From Roseimaritima multifibrata (GTDB taxonomy: Bacteria; Planctomycetota; Planctomycetia; Pirellulales; Pirellulaceae): a stretch of DNA of 64,000 bases. Under the pieces are notes generated by a model that was not told where the DNA came from, did not search any database, and was given only the letters and a program-made list of their open reading frames with translations. Shown piece after piece: positions 7,394 through 17,700 of this stretch. Position numbers and translations under genes: made by a program. Location of the stretch: the NCBI RefSeq assembly GCF_007741495.1, contig NZ_CP036262.1, forward strand, positions 3,410,001-3,474,000, in the 5' to 3' direction. Position 1 is the stretch's first letter. Every line of letters starts with the position of its first letter.

Positions 7394-10300
7394 TTACCCC
7401 GTGGCCGGCCAGAGGTAGACTAATCCAACCGGTTCGATCCGTTTGGCCTGGACGTTGTAAATGCTGGCGATGCGATCGGGCTCGGTTTTGAGTTCGCCAC
7501 GCAATTCGTCAAGACGCTTTGCCCAGTAGCGTTTATTGGCATCGAGCTGCAGTAGTTCGTCGTCGATCTCACCGAAGTCGAGTCGCATTTGATTCGGGTC
7601 GAGCTTAGAGATCCGCTTCATCGTGCTGGAAATGTGTTTCTGTTGCGTTTCCAGAATCTCTCGCATCGCCTTGGCTTCGGCAGTACCGCGCGCGGCCAGT
7701 TTCTTCTCTGCGTCAGCGGCGTACTCTTCGCCCCGAATTTCTAGATGAGGAAGCAGGTCGCGAATGTCACCGGCAGCAGCGTATTGCAGTTGCTGCGTGA
7801 CTGCAGGTGTCAGCTTGACTCCGCTGGCTTTCAGTAAGGAATCGTCTAGCAAACCCATTGTCTTCGCTTCGGCGTCTTTGGCGTACGGCGAGAGCGGCCC
7901 CTTCCGAATGCTCGGATCGGACCAGCGGGCCGTGACGGGAATGAGCTCTTCGTGCAAGCGAGCCGCTCCTTCACCGTATAGAGCCAATCGTCCGAGTAGG
8001 ATGACACGGGGAATCGAGTCCGTGGCCTGAGCGAAGCATGCACGCGACAGGTCGTGATGGACGAAGCCTTGAGCGGTGAATCGACCGAGCAACCGCTGGA
8101 CGACCCGTTGTTCAAGATGCAAGTGAACCAGGTCGTTACCAACGACGCCGGGATCTTCAAAGACAACGGGACGAATCGGCGACGATCGCCGCCACTCCCA
8201 CAGTTTCTGGTCTCGCTTTCGCGGCACCCGCAGCGTGTCCATCGTTTCGGCCCAAGTCGGGTCGGCACCAGAACGTTGGTCGATGGCTGGAAAGGTAAAG
8301 CAGCTGGCTCCGTTGTCGTCTTTCGTCTCGTCGAGCGTCTCGGTCCCGAGTAGGGCCAGCGAACACGAAATCGCCGATTGAAAGTGTTCATCGCTCAACC
8401 CGATACTCTTGCGAGACTTTTCAAGGAGCGTCCGAAGTCGGTCTATTTGCTCTCGGAGCTCCGTTTGACGCTCTCGCGACGCTTCAAGTTCGTCCTCGAT
8501 CGCGGCACGGTGGTACTCGTCAATATCAGTGGAGTCGATTTCTGCCTCGAGGTCGTTAATCGTACCGTGGCGAATACCGAGGCTCATGGACTTGGTCAGT
8601 TTCGCGTCGATGACTTGCGATAGACTTCCGAGCTCTTTCTTGATGGTCTCCGTCTTGCGAATCAACACTTGCAGGATTCGGTCTTCGGGACGCTGGGTGT
8701 AAACGAAGTAGTGACAGAAGACTTCGTCCTTGGCTTGCAGCTTTCGGTCGATCCGCCCGTTGCGCTGCTCCATCCGGCTAGGGTTCCAAGGAACATCAAA
8801 GTGAAACAGGTTGTTACAGTGAGCCTGCAGGTTTAGGCCTTCACGAGCGGCATCGGTTGCGACCAGAATTCGTACTGGATGTTTGCGCGGGTCGGTGTTG
8901 AACGCCTGTTTGATTTCTTCGCGTTTGGGTGGTGGAGTGGGACCATGGAAAATATTGATCCGAGCATCCGCTCGGTCGCTGCCTCTGATCGCCGCCTCCA
9001 AGCGATTGACGAGATAGCGTTTGGTGTCGTCGTACTCGGTAAAGATTAACACACGGGTGTCGTTCCACTGGGCGTTTTTCTTGCCGAGGTCGGGACACAT
9101 GTGTTCGCGGATCCACTGGATCAGCTTCTCGGTTCGAGCGTCCGTTTTGCTTCGCGACTGCTCGGCGACATCTGTCATCTGTTCGAGCAGTTCCTGCTCA
9201 CGAGAGAACAGCCCCTTGGAAGCCACGTCACCGGTTGGCCCGACCGTCGCGGCCGAGACAGCTTCGACCTGTATTGCGACCTCGTTTTCCATTTCCTCTT
9301 CGGTCAACGTCGCCCGTTCGTCATCGCTGTCGACGCTGCCGGAAAGTAGGTCGGCTGAACGCAAGCTTGGAGCGCGATCGAGGGATTTGACACGATACGA
9401 CTCAGGTGACTCAGCAGCGAACGACAATTGCCCTGTATCACTCGCTTGTTGGTCGATCTTGAGATGCTTGTCCCATTGGCGTTTGACCGTATTGCGATGC
9501 ACTTTTAGCGTTTTCGCAAAAGCTTCGATGGAAGAAAGCAAGCGCTGCTGCAGCCCGGTGATCAGCAAACCAGAAGCCGCCTGTTTGCGTTTCGTTTCTT
9601 TTTCAAGACGCTCTTCACGAGTTTGTCTGTATTCGTTAAGCAAACGCGAGAGCTTGAGTTCTGGGGCATCTTCCGGCAGCCCTTCGATCGTGACTTGAAC
9701 AACCCGGCGTTTGGGGAAGCCACCCTGGATCTCGCGGATGTCTTCTTTGATACGGCGAACGATGGTTTCGTCTCGGTGCTTCGCGGAGACGGGAACGCCC
9801 CGACAGAAGCGTTGCGGGTCGAGGATTTCCAACAATGCCGAAAAACTGTTGGAATGGCCGTTGTGCGGCGTCGCCGACAGAAACAGCCGATGCTCGAAAC
9901 GTGGGGCCAAATCGCGTACCGACCGGGTGATTTGGGAGTCGATGGCGTACTTCTGACCGCTGGATGGTGCGGCGTGGTGGGCTTCATCAAGAATGAACAA
10001 CGATCCGCTACGGAACGAGCCAAGGTGATCGCGCAGTGGGCCAGCGTAAGCTTCATCGATGAGTAAACGATGAGAGATCAGGAAACGCGTGTGTGTACTC
10101 CATGGGTTTACACTGAATCCACGTTCACGCCGAACACGCTTCATGTAGTCCTTGTCGAGAATCTCGAACGTCAATCCGAAGCGAGCTTCCAATTCCTCTT
10201 TCCATTGCAGCAGCATGGAAGGCGGGCAGGAAACAAAGATTTCGCGGACCTTTTTACGCAAGAGCAGTTCGCGTGCGATCAATCCAGCTTCGATCGTTTT

Positions 10301-10750
10301 GCCCAGGCCGACGTCGTCAGCGATGAACAAATTGACGCGAGGAAGCAGCAACGCTTTGCGTAGCGGCTCCAATTGGTAGGCGTCCAGTCGGATGCCGGCT
10401 CGGAACGGCGACTGAAACAGTTTCGGGTCGGTCGACGTAACGCAGTTCCACTTGAGTGTGTTTAAGTAAGCGGCGAATAACTTTGATTCGTCGAAACCTT
10501 TTGCGGCGATCGTTTCCCAGGCCTCACTGGTCAACACCTGCGGGTCGAGCTCTTTTTCCCAAAGAACTTCAAGCGGAGCGCCTTGGTTGTCGTCATCGAC
10601 GCAGGACAATTTCACCAGCGTGCTGTCAGCGACCCGTTTCGGCTTGATGATCTGCTCGACGAGGTAGGTTCGCTGGCGAATACGAGCGATTTGCCCAGGC
10701 TGAAGTGTTTTGATGGTGGTTGTCATGCTGGTCATCCCGCCGTGCGGCAT
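7394..10750 (-). CDS. drmD: SNF2-family helicase, DISARM DrmD-like
   Basis: A 1118-residue SF2 ATPase. Walker A (DDVGLGKT) is near residue 150 and the DEAH box (LFILDEAHHA) near 255, followed by SATPHNGH (motif III). The C-terminal RecA lobe has LIFTEYDDTKRYL, VATDAAREGLNLQ and QRNGRIDR (motif VI). The N-terminal stretch LSCVDDDNQGAPLEVLWEKE fits my recollection of DrmD proteins. DrmD with an adenine methylase defines class 1 DISARM, a restriction-like phage defence. The ATG at 10750 lies just after the regulator stop; ATGs at 10735 and 10726 (MTTTIKTLQPGQ) are possible starts. An insert of about 60 residues containing a VHRNTVKRQWDKHL helix separates the lobes. No drmA, drmB or drmC is visible in the window; they could lie beyond the left edge. 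Confidence 0.8.
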   Translation of the reverse strand: MPHGGMTSMTTTIKTLQPGQIARIRQRTYLVEQIIKPKRVADSTLVKLSCVDDDNQGAPLEVLWEKELDPQVLTSEAWETIAAKGFDESKLFAAYLNTLKWNCVTSTDPKLFQSPFRAGIRLDAYQLEPLRKALLLPRVNLFIADDVGLGKTIEAGLIARELLLRKKVREIFVSCPPSMLLQWKEELEARFGLTFEILDKDYMKRVRRERGFSVNPWSTHTRFLISHRLLIDEAYAGPLRDHLGSFRSGSLFILDEAHHAAPSSGQKYAIDSQITRSVRDLAPRFEHRLFLSATPHNGHSNSFSALLEILDPQRFCRGVPVSAKHRDETIVRRIKEDIREIQGGFPKRRVVQVTIEGLPEDAPELKLSRLLNEYRQTREERLEKETKRKQAASGLLITGLQQRLLSSIEAFAKTLKVHRNTVKRQWDKHLKIDQQASDTGQLSFAAESPESYRVKSLDRAPSLRSADLLSGSVDSDDERATLTEEEMENEVAIQVEAVSAATVGPTGDVASKGLFSREQELLEQMTDVAEQSRSKTDARTEKLIQWIREHMCPDLGKKNAQWNDTRVLIFTEYDDTKRYLVNRLEAAIRGSDRADARINIFHGPTPPPKREEIKQAFNTDPRKHPVRILVATDAAREGLNLQAHCNNLFHFDVPWNPSRMEQRNGRIDRKLQAKDEVFCHYFVYTQRPEDRILQVLIRKTETIKKELGSLSQVIDAKLTKSMSLGIRHGTINDLEAEIDSTDIDEYHRAAIEDELEASRERQTELREQIDRLRTLLEKSRKSIGLSDEHFQSAISCSLALLGTETLDETKDDNGASCFTFPAIDQRSGADPTWAETMDTLRVPRKRDQKLWEWRRSSPIRPVVFEDPGVVGNDLVHLHLEQRVVQRLLGRFTAQGFVHHDLSRACFAQATDSIPRVILLGRLALYGEGAARLHEELIPVTARWSDPSIRKGPLSPYAKDAEAKTMGLLDDSLLKASGVKLTPAVTQQLQYAAAGDIRDLLPHLEIRGEEYAADAEKKLAARGTAEAKAMREILETQQKHISSTMKRISKLDPNQMRLDFGEIDDELLQLDANKRYWAKRLDELRGELKTEPDRIASIYNVQAKRIEPVGLVYLWPATG

Positions 10751-10758
10751 ACTCGTGT

Positions 10759-10962
10759 TTATTTTCCTGGCTTCTTGGCGGAACGCTCAATTCGTTTCAG
10801 GAACTGATCCAGGTCGCGACGCTTAAACAGTCGATAACCGTTGGCCGGATTGCGATGAACCGGAATCTTTCCGTCCTTGGCCCAAGTGCGGATGGTGTTT
10901 TGGGACACGCCTAGTATTTCCGCTGCTTCAGCGGTCAATGCGTATTCACAGAGTTTGGTCAT
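10759..10962 (-). CDS. Excisionase/MerR-like helix-turn-helix protein, first gene of the defence operon
   Basis: A 67-residue protein with one helix-turn-helix: EYALTAEAAEILGVSQNTIR followed by TWAKDGKIPVHRNPANGYRLF, the classical winged helix of the excisionase (HTH_17)/MerR class. The frame is open to 11247, but ATG 10962 is preceded by GAGGA at 8 bases and begins at the conserved domain, so I take the short form. It sits directly upstream of the helicase gene and is probably a DNA-binding regulator of the operon. It could also be a leftover recombination directionality factor. Confidence 0.85.
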   Translation of the reverse strand: MTKLCEYALTAEAAEILGVSQNTIRTWAKDGKIPVHRNPANGYRLFKRRDLDQFLKRIERSAKKPGK

Positions 10963-12031
10963 GGCTGAATCCTCGTGTGCAATATGCCCCCGAATCGTCA
11001 GCGGGACAGTGTACCAAACCCTGCAACGCCGTGACACCATGTCCGCAGTGCGCTTGCGACAATCTCTCGTAGTCCGAAAGACAAACCTTATCGCGTTTCT
11101 AGCGAGTTCGCGAAATTCGCTTCGGAGAGTAAGCTCACTCGATTCGCTGAATGAATGGAACCCTGACGCAAGCCAGTGATTGCCCGCTTCTGGAAATTTC
11201 CCCAACACTATGCAATGCATTCTTCCGACGTTCCAGCTTGACTGCATCGGACGGTATGGCAGTGTCAGCAGTAGATCGCCGACATACTAGCGATTGCTTC
11301 GTCGGATTGTCCGCATTGACGAGCCCACAGAAATCGACGTTGCTCTGAGTGTTGGACAGCCGGCTCTGTCGCTAATGTCTGGCTGATCGTCGACTATCAT
11401 GAATCAACGGTGAACTGTTCTCATGCCGCGATTGAGGTAAACGTAGCAGACGCACACCGGCCGCCGACGAGCATTCGCGATGTGACACGGTGTTGGCGCA
11501 TCATTGAGCTCCTTCATGTTAGATCGAAGAAGTTGACGCGTCACGTTTTCGGGGCAGATTATATCCCGCGCCCGCTAGCTGGCTTATGGAAGTCGATATT
11601 AAGCATGGGCTGCCGTTGTTTGACTCGGGGCATGTGATGCATGTGCATCAGGCAAACGCAAACGCAAAGGCAAAGGCAGCCAGCAGACCGCGCCGCGGGG
11701 CAGTGCGGCAACAATCTACTGACCACCAAACCTTTTAGCGTATCAGCTTTCCGAGGCGTCGCGGATATCTCCGGTTTTTCAAGACTGGCAAATTCGCCAG
11801 TCTTGATAGGCATTGCCAGTGCCTCCCCTCGTCACCCAACGTGTGCAATTCCTGATTAAAGATCGCGAACAGTTTGCCTCCTTCCAATGGATGAACTAAG
11901 ATACCACCTGAGGGGCAGTTCTTCTTACGAATAGTCGCTTTCGGTTCCGTCACCTTCGGCTCGGGATCTCGTATACTTTCCGTCGACCAGACCAAACTGT
12001 CCCCGATTTGATTTTTTGAGACCTGATTTTT
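10963..12031. other. Intergenic region between defence operon and the ABC-hydrolase operon
   Basis: No convincing gene was found on either strand. It should contain the divergent promoters of the two operons, but I could not pick clear -35/-10 pairs. A GCAAAC/GCAAAG tandem run lies at about 11650-11680 and a hairpin at 11780-11805. Confidence 0.5.
11780..11805. repeat. Perfect 10-bp inverted repeat
   Basis: CAAGACTGGC at 11780-11789 pairs with GCCAGTCTTG at 11796-11805 around a 6-base loop. There is no T-run after it on the plus strand. It is preceded by TTTTT, so a classical terminator is unlikely; an operator or structured leader is possible. Confidence 0.6.
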
Positions 12032-13549
12032 GTGGCTATTCAAGGAAACCTGCTCCAAGTGCTCGTCAGTTTGGCGAAGATTCACAGAAGTAACGGCGGC
12101 GGAATTGGAAGGCTGTTCTCTGTGAAGAAAATCAGCGAATTTTCGTTGGAAATATCCGATCTCGATGGTTCAGCGGATGATTTTCGCAACGCAGGTCAGC
12201 GATCAACTTGCGAGACGGCTAAGTTAAATCAACCGGTCGCAAGATTCTTTTTAAACCCAGGGCAACCCCCGCAACCCGGCGACGATTTGGTGGCGTTGGG
12301 CGTGACAGCGATGGAAATGCGTCTGGGGGCATCGAAATGCCCGTCAACGGAAAAGTTGTTCGGTCAAGAATATCGCAACGCACTATTGCAAAAGTTCGGA
12401 CGTCGATTCTTAGCGTCTCCCGAGGATCGGCTGATCCGAACATTGGTAAGCATCACAGACCCATCCATCGCTGCAGGAGATCTTTTGGGCAGCCATGTGC
12501 GTCATGTCCGTTTGACACGCGACGGTGGCATCAAGTTGATGTCCAATATCTCGTTCGCCCGCCATTCCAAGCTTGCAGTCTTCGCTATGGTTGCATTGGG
12601 TGGTTTGATGTACTGGTTTCTAACGACCCGGGAAAATCGTGTTCGCAGTGAATACGAGCGGGCGAAAGTTGAGCACCAGCTAAGCAAATCGGACCTGGGT
12701 AGCAAAATTGATGATGCTCGTACGGAACTTGCCAGCATCAAAGAACGGCTCGCCGCGCGTGAAGAACAGGGCGATCCTATCGAAGAGCGTTTCCCGAACA
12801 AGTTTCAGAACGATCCGAGATACCTGACATTCAAAGATGAACCCGTGTTTGCAAGTTCATCGTTTGTCGAGCTGTTGGATCGAAACGATCACTCACGTGC
12901 AGAGAAAGATAAGATCGAGAAGTGTTTGAAAGAGTTGGGGGATGCCTGGCGGGTATGGAAAGGCCTGATCATTGGGGCGAAGCTGCAGAGCGACTTAGAA
13001 ATAGAAATCAGTGGCGAGACCGATGTCCAGGTCGAAAAGATCCTGCGGGCTTGGATAAAGACGGTGAATCGTGGCGGCCGTTACCCAATCCGTCTGGTCT
13101 CCGCAAGATATCCTAAAAATTTAGTTGGGTATCCCCTGCGATTGACGCTGACGAATCAAGCCAACAGTGATGCGATTGAATGGAAGGCAGGTGCGAACGG
13201 GAAGTTTGGCGAACCAAGCCAAGTAGACTTCAAATGGAAGTTGGGCGAGCCCGTCGAGGTGTGTTTGGAATCTTTCTCGAACTGGAATTGGAACTGGAAC
13301 AACAAACACGTATCGCAGTACGACGGTGCTCTATCGCTCTTGAAAACTGAGCTTGCCCCGGAGACTGAAGGTCCATTTCGAATTCAATTCGAAATTGAAA
13401 ATCCACCGGGCCCACCGCTCAAATTGGTGTCTAGCCAGGTTGAACCAATAGAGCCGAATGGACCGCAAGGGTCCGATTCTATTCCAAAGCCGAAGCCTGA
13501 GGGGGGCCCGATAGACCTACCTTTTGACCCACTTTCCGAATTCAATTGA
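12032..13549 (+). CDS. Membrane protein with a possible decayed kinase lobe and coiled coil (first gene of ABC-hydrolase operon)
   Basis: A 505-residue frame opening at GTG 12032; the start is uncertain. The N-terminus (LLQVLVSLAKIHRSN, then GDDLVALGVTAMEMRLG near residue 90) resembles helices E and F of a Ser/Thr protein kinase C-lobe, but the catalytic HRD and DFG motifs are missing, so it would be a pseudokinase or relic. A membrane segment (LAVFAMVALGGLMYWFL) lies at about residues 179-195, followed by a charged coiled coil (SKIDDARTELASIKERLAA). The rest is a soluble, probably extracytoplasmic domain of unknown type with a Pro-rich tail. The next gene starts 43 bases downstream. The kinase resemblance is weak and my own reading; no family is assigned. 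Confidence 0.65.
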   Translation: MAIQGNLLQVLVSLAKIHRSNGGGIGRLFSVKKISEFSLEISDLDGSADDFRNAGQRSTCETAKLNQPVARFFLNPGQPPQPGDDLVALGVTAMEMRLGASKCPSTEKLFGQEYRNALLQKFGRRFLASPEDRLIRTLVSITDPSIAAGDLLGSHVRHVRLTRDGGIKLMSNISFARHSKLAVFAMVALGGLMYWFLTTRENRVRSEYERAKVEHQLSKSDLGSKIDDARTELASIKERLAAREEQGDPIEERFPNKFQNDPRYLTFKDEPVFASSSFVELLDRNDHSRAEKDKIEKCLKELGDAWRVWKGLIIGAKLQSDLEIEISGETDVQVEKILRAWIKTVNRGGRYPIRLVSARYPKNLVGYPLRLTLTNQANSDAIEWKAGANGKFGEPSQVDFKWKLGEPVEVCLESFSNWNWNWNNKHVSQYDGALSLLKTELAPETEGPFRIQFEIENPPGPPLKLVSSQVEPIEPNGPQGSDSIPKPKPEGGPIDLPFDPLSEFN

Positions 13550-13591
13550 CAACTCACCGCGGCCAATCTTCACCATTAGAAAGTTCTGATC

Positions 13592-14743
13592 ATGCGACCA
13601 CTCGTCTTGCTATTCATTATCTGCGTCTCTGCCACATCGTTCGTAGTGGCAGAAACGCCAGCGTCGAAACCCAAATTCGCACCCGTTAAATCGAGCGAAC
13701 TGCTTGAGCGATATCCTACCGGCAAAAAGTGGCAGTCCCTAGCAGTTGCGCGTGTTGATGGTTCAGCGGAGAAGTCAGACTGGGGACTTCAAGGAACCGT
13801 CAATTTTTTGCAAACGAATCGGTATCAAACATTGGTGACGGTCGTGCAACATGATCAAAGTGGTGAAACTCACGACATCAAATTGCGAATCGATGTGATC
13901 GATGCCGGCTCGACCAAAATCATCACCGATCGAAAGCTTCGGTTGGTTGGTTTCGACGCGAGCGATCCATTATTCAAGCTGGCGATTGAGAATGGAATCA
14001 AGCTGGGCACGTCCGTTTCGCCTCCGGCAAGGGTTGCCCAGATGGTGCTGCAGAAGTGGGAAGAAATCGACCCGGGATACCAAAAAACACTCTCTCGGGT
14101 GGCGAGTGCGGTCGGACTGCGAATCGAGGACTACACAAAGGACGAGGGCACTCGATTGCTAGATGAACCCCGGATATATAGCGGTTGTTCATTCGAAGCT
14201 AGATGGGTCAACGGATTTGGATTTGTAGAGCCCCCCACGCAGGTGGGCAGTCCAGACGGACGTCGCGTCGTGCTCTCTGTGGAAGATCTGCAGCAATGGG
14301 CAGCAGGAGCCGATCCATTGGCCAGTCTCTACATATTTCCTTCGCTAAGAAAGCAGTTAGGAGATCGTTGGACCCTGGACGCCAGTCGTGCCACGTCCGT
14401 TTTTTCAGGTCGCGGAGATGCATCCAGCCGTGGTGAAATCAATCTACAGTATCGTCGCGATGGCGATTACGACGGCGAGAAGGTACGCGAGCTGTCGATT
14501 ACGAGTGGCAATGTCGATGTGACGGTGCGTGGCCAAGACCGAGATACGCGGTATCAAATTCATTCGATGGACGGCTATATGAAGGTCTCGCACGATGACG
14601 CAATGTTGCGCAACGCTTATGGCACCGGCAAGTTTGGGTATTCGTCTTTTTCGACTGATCACCTGTTGTTCAAGGCTTCCATCAAAAGGGACGTCAACTC
14701 GGATTGGCGATACGAAGCTGATCGCCTGCAGAATCAGGAGTGA
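13592..14743 (+). CDS. Secreted hypothetical protein (383 aa)
   Basis: It starts with a clear signal peptide (MRPLVLLFIICVSATSFVVA, probable cleavage after AET). The mature part is rich in beta-strand-like sequence without cysteine pairs or a known motif; phrases such as LRELSITSGNVDV-like strands suggest a beta-sandwich, but this is a guess. It lies between the membrane protein and the ABC-hydrolase fusion. The next gene begins with GTG overlapping its TGA (GTGA), so the two are translationally coupled. Context suggests a periplasmic or surface partner of the ABC-hydrolase protein. Confidence 0.75.
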   Translation: MRPLVLLFIICVSATSFVVAETPASKPKFAPVKSSELLERYPTGKKWQSLAVARVDGSAEKSDWGLQGTVNFLQTNRYQTLVTVVQHDQSGETHDIKLRIDVIDAGSTKIITDRKLRLVGFDASDPLFKLAIENGIKLGTSVSPPARVAQMVLQKWEEIDPGYQKTLSRVASAVGLRIEDYTKDEGTRLLDEPRIYSGCSFEARWVNGFGFVEPPTQVGSPDGRRVVLSVEDLQQWAAGADPLASLYIFPSLRKQLGDRWTLDASRATSVFSGRGDASSRGEINLQYRRDGDYDGEKVRELSITSGNVDVTVRGQDRDTRYQIHSMDGYMKVSHDDAMLRNAYGTGKFGYSSFSTDHLLFKASIKRDVNSDWRYEADRLQNQE

Positions 14744-17700
14744 ACCGAGTGCCTGATTGGACCAGCGAAGAGTCTGGAATCTGTTTCGTTTGCAATCACG
14801 CTTTAGAGGTAAACGAACGGTGTCCTCGTTGCAGCGCGCGAGCGAACGATCGACCGGCGGAGATGAACTGGCCGCGACCCAGCAATCACAGAATTGATAT
14901 AGCCGAAGGTACGCGAACCTCATCGGAGTGGAATGCGTCGCGTTTATGCCGGCATCCCGGTTTGGATCGACCGCTGGAAGTGAACCAAGGTCGCGCTAGG
15001 CTGGTTTCGGAGCAAGACGTCAATTACGAAGGCGTTCTGGACGCCAACACGCGTGTTCTGTTGTGGTGTCCCCCCCATGATAATCGTCAACTTTACGTTC
15101 GTATCGTTCGCGAGATGCCCAGCGAAGATTCCTGGATGACCGTTCGCGGTAAAGTCACCAATCAAGACGTTCTGGCCGCCGGCGACTTGTTGACCATCGG
15201 ACAATATGCCTGGGTATTGCATGTTTACGCAGAAGGCAACGGTGTTGGGTTGGAGCCCGTCGATCCGATGCATGGGGCTACGATTGAGTTTAACGATTTG
15301 CAAGTGGGCAATCGCTTAGACATCGATCACCTTGGCATCGGTGCGGGTGAATTGGTAGCGGTGACCGGCCCGAGTGGTGCCGGCAAATCCACGTTGATCA
15401 CCGAGTTGGCAGGGCATCGGTGTGGTAGGGGCGAAGTTCGTATTGGCAACGTGTCTCGGAACGAGAGCCATGATCCCGCAATCTATCAAATCGCCTATGT
15501 GCCACAGCAAGACATCGTTCACGCTGACTTGACGATTGCGCAGCAGGTAATCGATTACGTCGGATTGACTTGTTCAGCACCCGCCAGCGACGAAGCCGAA
15601 CGCGCTTTAAGGATGGTTGGGCTACGAGATTTGACGATGCGGTTTCCTGACCAAATTTCGGGCGGACAACTTCGACGGGCGCGCTTGGCCGCTGCGATCT
15701 CGCGCGGTCCGACCGTACTGGTGTTGGATGAACCCGATAGCGGGCTTGATCCCGCGACCGCAGCCCTCATCCGCGGCCTTTTAAAAACCTTTAGCTTACT
15801 GGGCATGACCGTCGTCACGATCACGCATCACTACCAAGAAATGACACTGTTTGATCGTGTTATTCGCTTGCAAGACGGCAGGGTGACGCAGAACCACGGC
15901 CCTGATCTGTCCTCCGGTGACTCAACAAATGGTCTCGATGTTTCCAATCAGAATGACGGGGACAATCGCCCATCCTGGTTGAGCCAGATGGCTCGGTTGG
16001 TGAAGCGAGAAGGTCGCTTTCTATGGCAAGGACAACTGCTGGATCGTCTCCAGCCCTTGCCGCCCGATACGTCAATCAAACGACGGGGGCAACGACGCTT
16101 AGTGGAAGTCGCTGGATTACTAACGCGACAGTTGATGATTCTTACTGTTTGGATGCCGTTGCTTTTTGCGATCAGCGTTGCAGTTGCATCGCCGACCGTT
16201 GAGAACGGATTACGATCACATTTGGTTGGCTTTCTGTCAGTGCTTTCTGTCATCTGGATGGCCGCCAGTGCATCGCATCTGTCGTTCACGTCCACTTTCA
16301 AGCGAACCCAATTTGAACGATTGCAAGGCTTGAACGCCTACTCGCTATTGCTCGCCAAAACGATCGTGTTGTCATTTGTAGGAATTGTCCAAACGTCAAT
16401 CTACCTTTGCTCTTTGATTCTGATTCGCCATGCTGTCCTTGGTGAACCTGCGTTCTATGGCAAGCTTGATACGGGCGATGGGGTTGGCGTGGTTGCGATT
16501 CATGAACGTTTCTTCGATCAACTAGATGAGCACGTTTGGTACGTCTATGGAGTGCTGATCCTGGTCGCGGTGGCTGCAACTCAATTGGGTTTGCTGATTT
16601 CGGCGGCGTCGCGCGGCCGTTCTCGAGTGGCGGCCGTTGTCCTTCCATTGGTGATGATGTTTCAAATTGTTTTTTCGCCGTTTGTAATACGCGCGGACCA
16701 AAGCAAGCTACCGGCAGAGGACGTCTACGCGGGGTTCTGGTGGCATAAAGACTGTGAAGGAATCGCTGGTTGCCCGTCTAGATTGATTCAATATCAAGCG
16801 TCTGGGCGGTATCTTTGCTCGTTGTGCGAGGAACGAGCCGAGGATGGAGATTCATCTGAATTGGATGATCGCGATATTTCCGATCGGATCGCAGACAATT
16901 CTCAGGTGCCGTCCCGGTTCGCCACAGGGATCTCACTGGCGTCGTTGACTCGGCACGCGGACCTGGCGACGCGTCCGTTTCTGGGAGCATCGAATACTGA
17001 ACAAGACGAAATTAATCAAAAAGCGGATGTGGCGTTCTGGGAGATTTACCTTGCTGACCTCACAGCCAAATTTGGTTGGGGAACCTTGCTGGGCATGGCG
17101 ATCGCATTTCATACAGCGACCTTGCTGTTGAGCGGTTCGATTCGCATGCCCAGATTCCGAGCCAAGAAAAGCAGCAGGGCAACAATCATTTACTTGGTTT
17201 TATGCTTTGGAGCGTGTGGGGGCGGATCCTTGGGGTTTGCCCAAGAGGTATCGGATCAATCCGTCCTGCCAAATCTCGAAAAGGAAACGATTAGACTGCC
17301 TGTGCGAGATGGGAAGTACGATGCCTCCTCCATTGGCCAACTGAGTCATCAGGCAGAAACCGATACCAAAACTGCCGTTTGGATTCCCTTAACAGAGAAA
17401 ACGAAAGCCGGGCTGTGGTTACTGAAGTTGGCTGGCACGATCAAAGACTACCAGGTGAGTGACCGAGAAATTCGTTTGTCGATTCCATCGGGTGACGACG
17501 CTGGCAAGGATTGGTCTGATGTTCGTAAAGCGCTTTTTCCACCGCAACTGATTGGTGTGGATGAGATCGGCGAGCATCGTCAATTGGTAATTTTGATTCA
17601 CGGGCTCGAAGGCGGTCGTTCCACCTACCGCTATTTAAAGCCGATGCTTGTTGAGGCCGGTTGGTACCCCCTTGAGATGGTCTATCCCAATGATGGTGGG

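Noticed and set aside
11780..11805. Rho-independent terminator
   Set aside because: The stem is perfect but there is no T-run downstream on either strand in the right position.
11559..11813. 84-aa minus-strand protein
   Set aside because: Contains a repeat-derived CLCVCVCL tract, no ribosome binding site and no motif.
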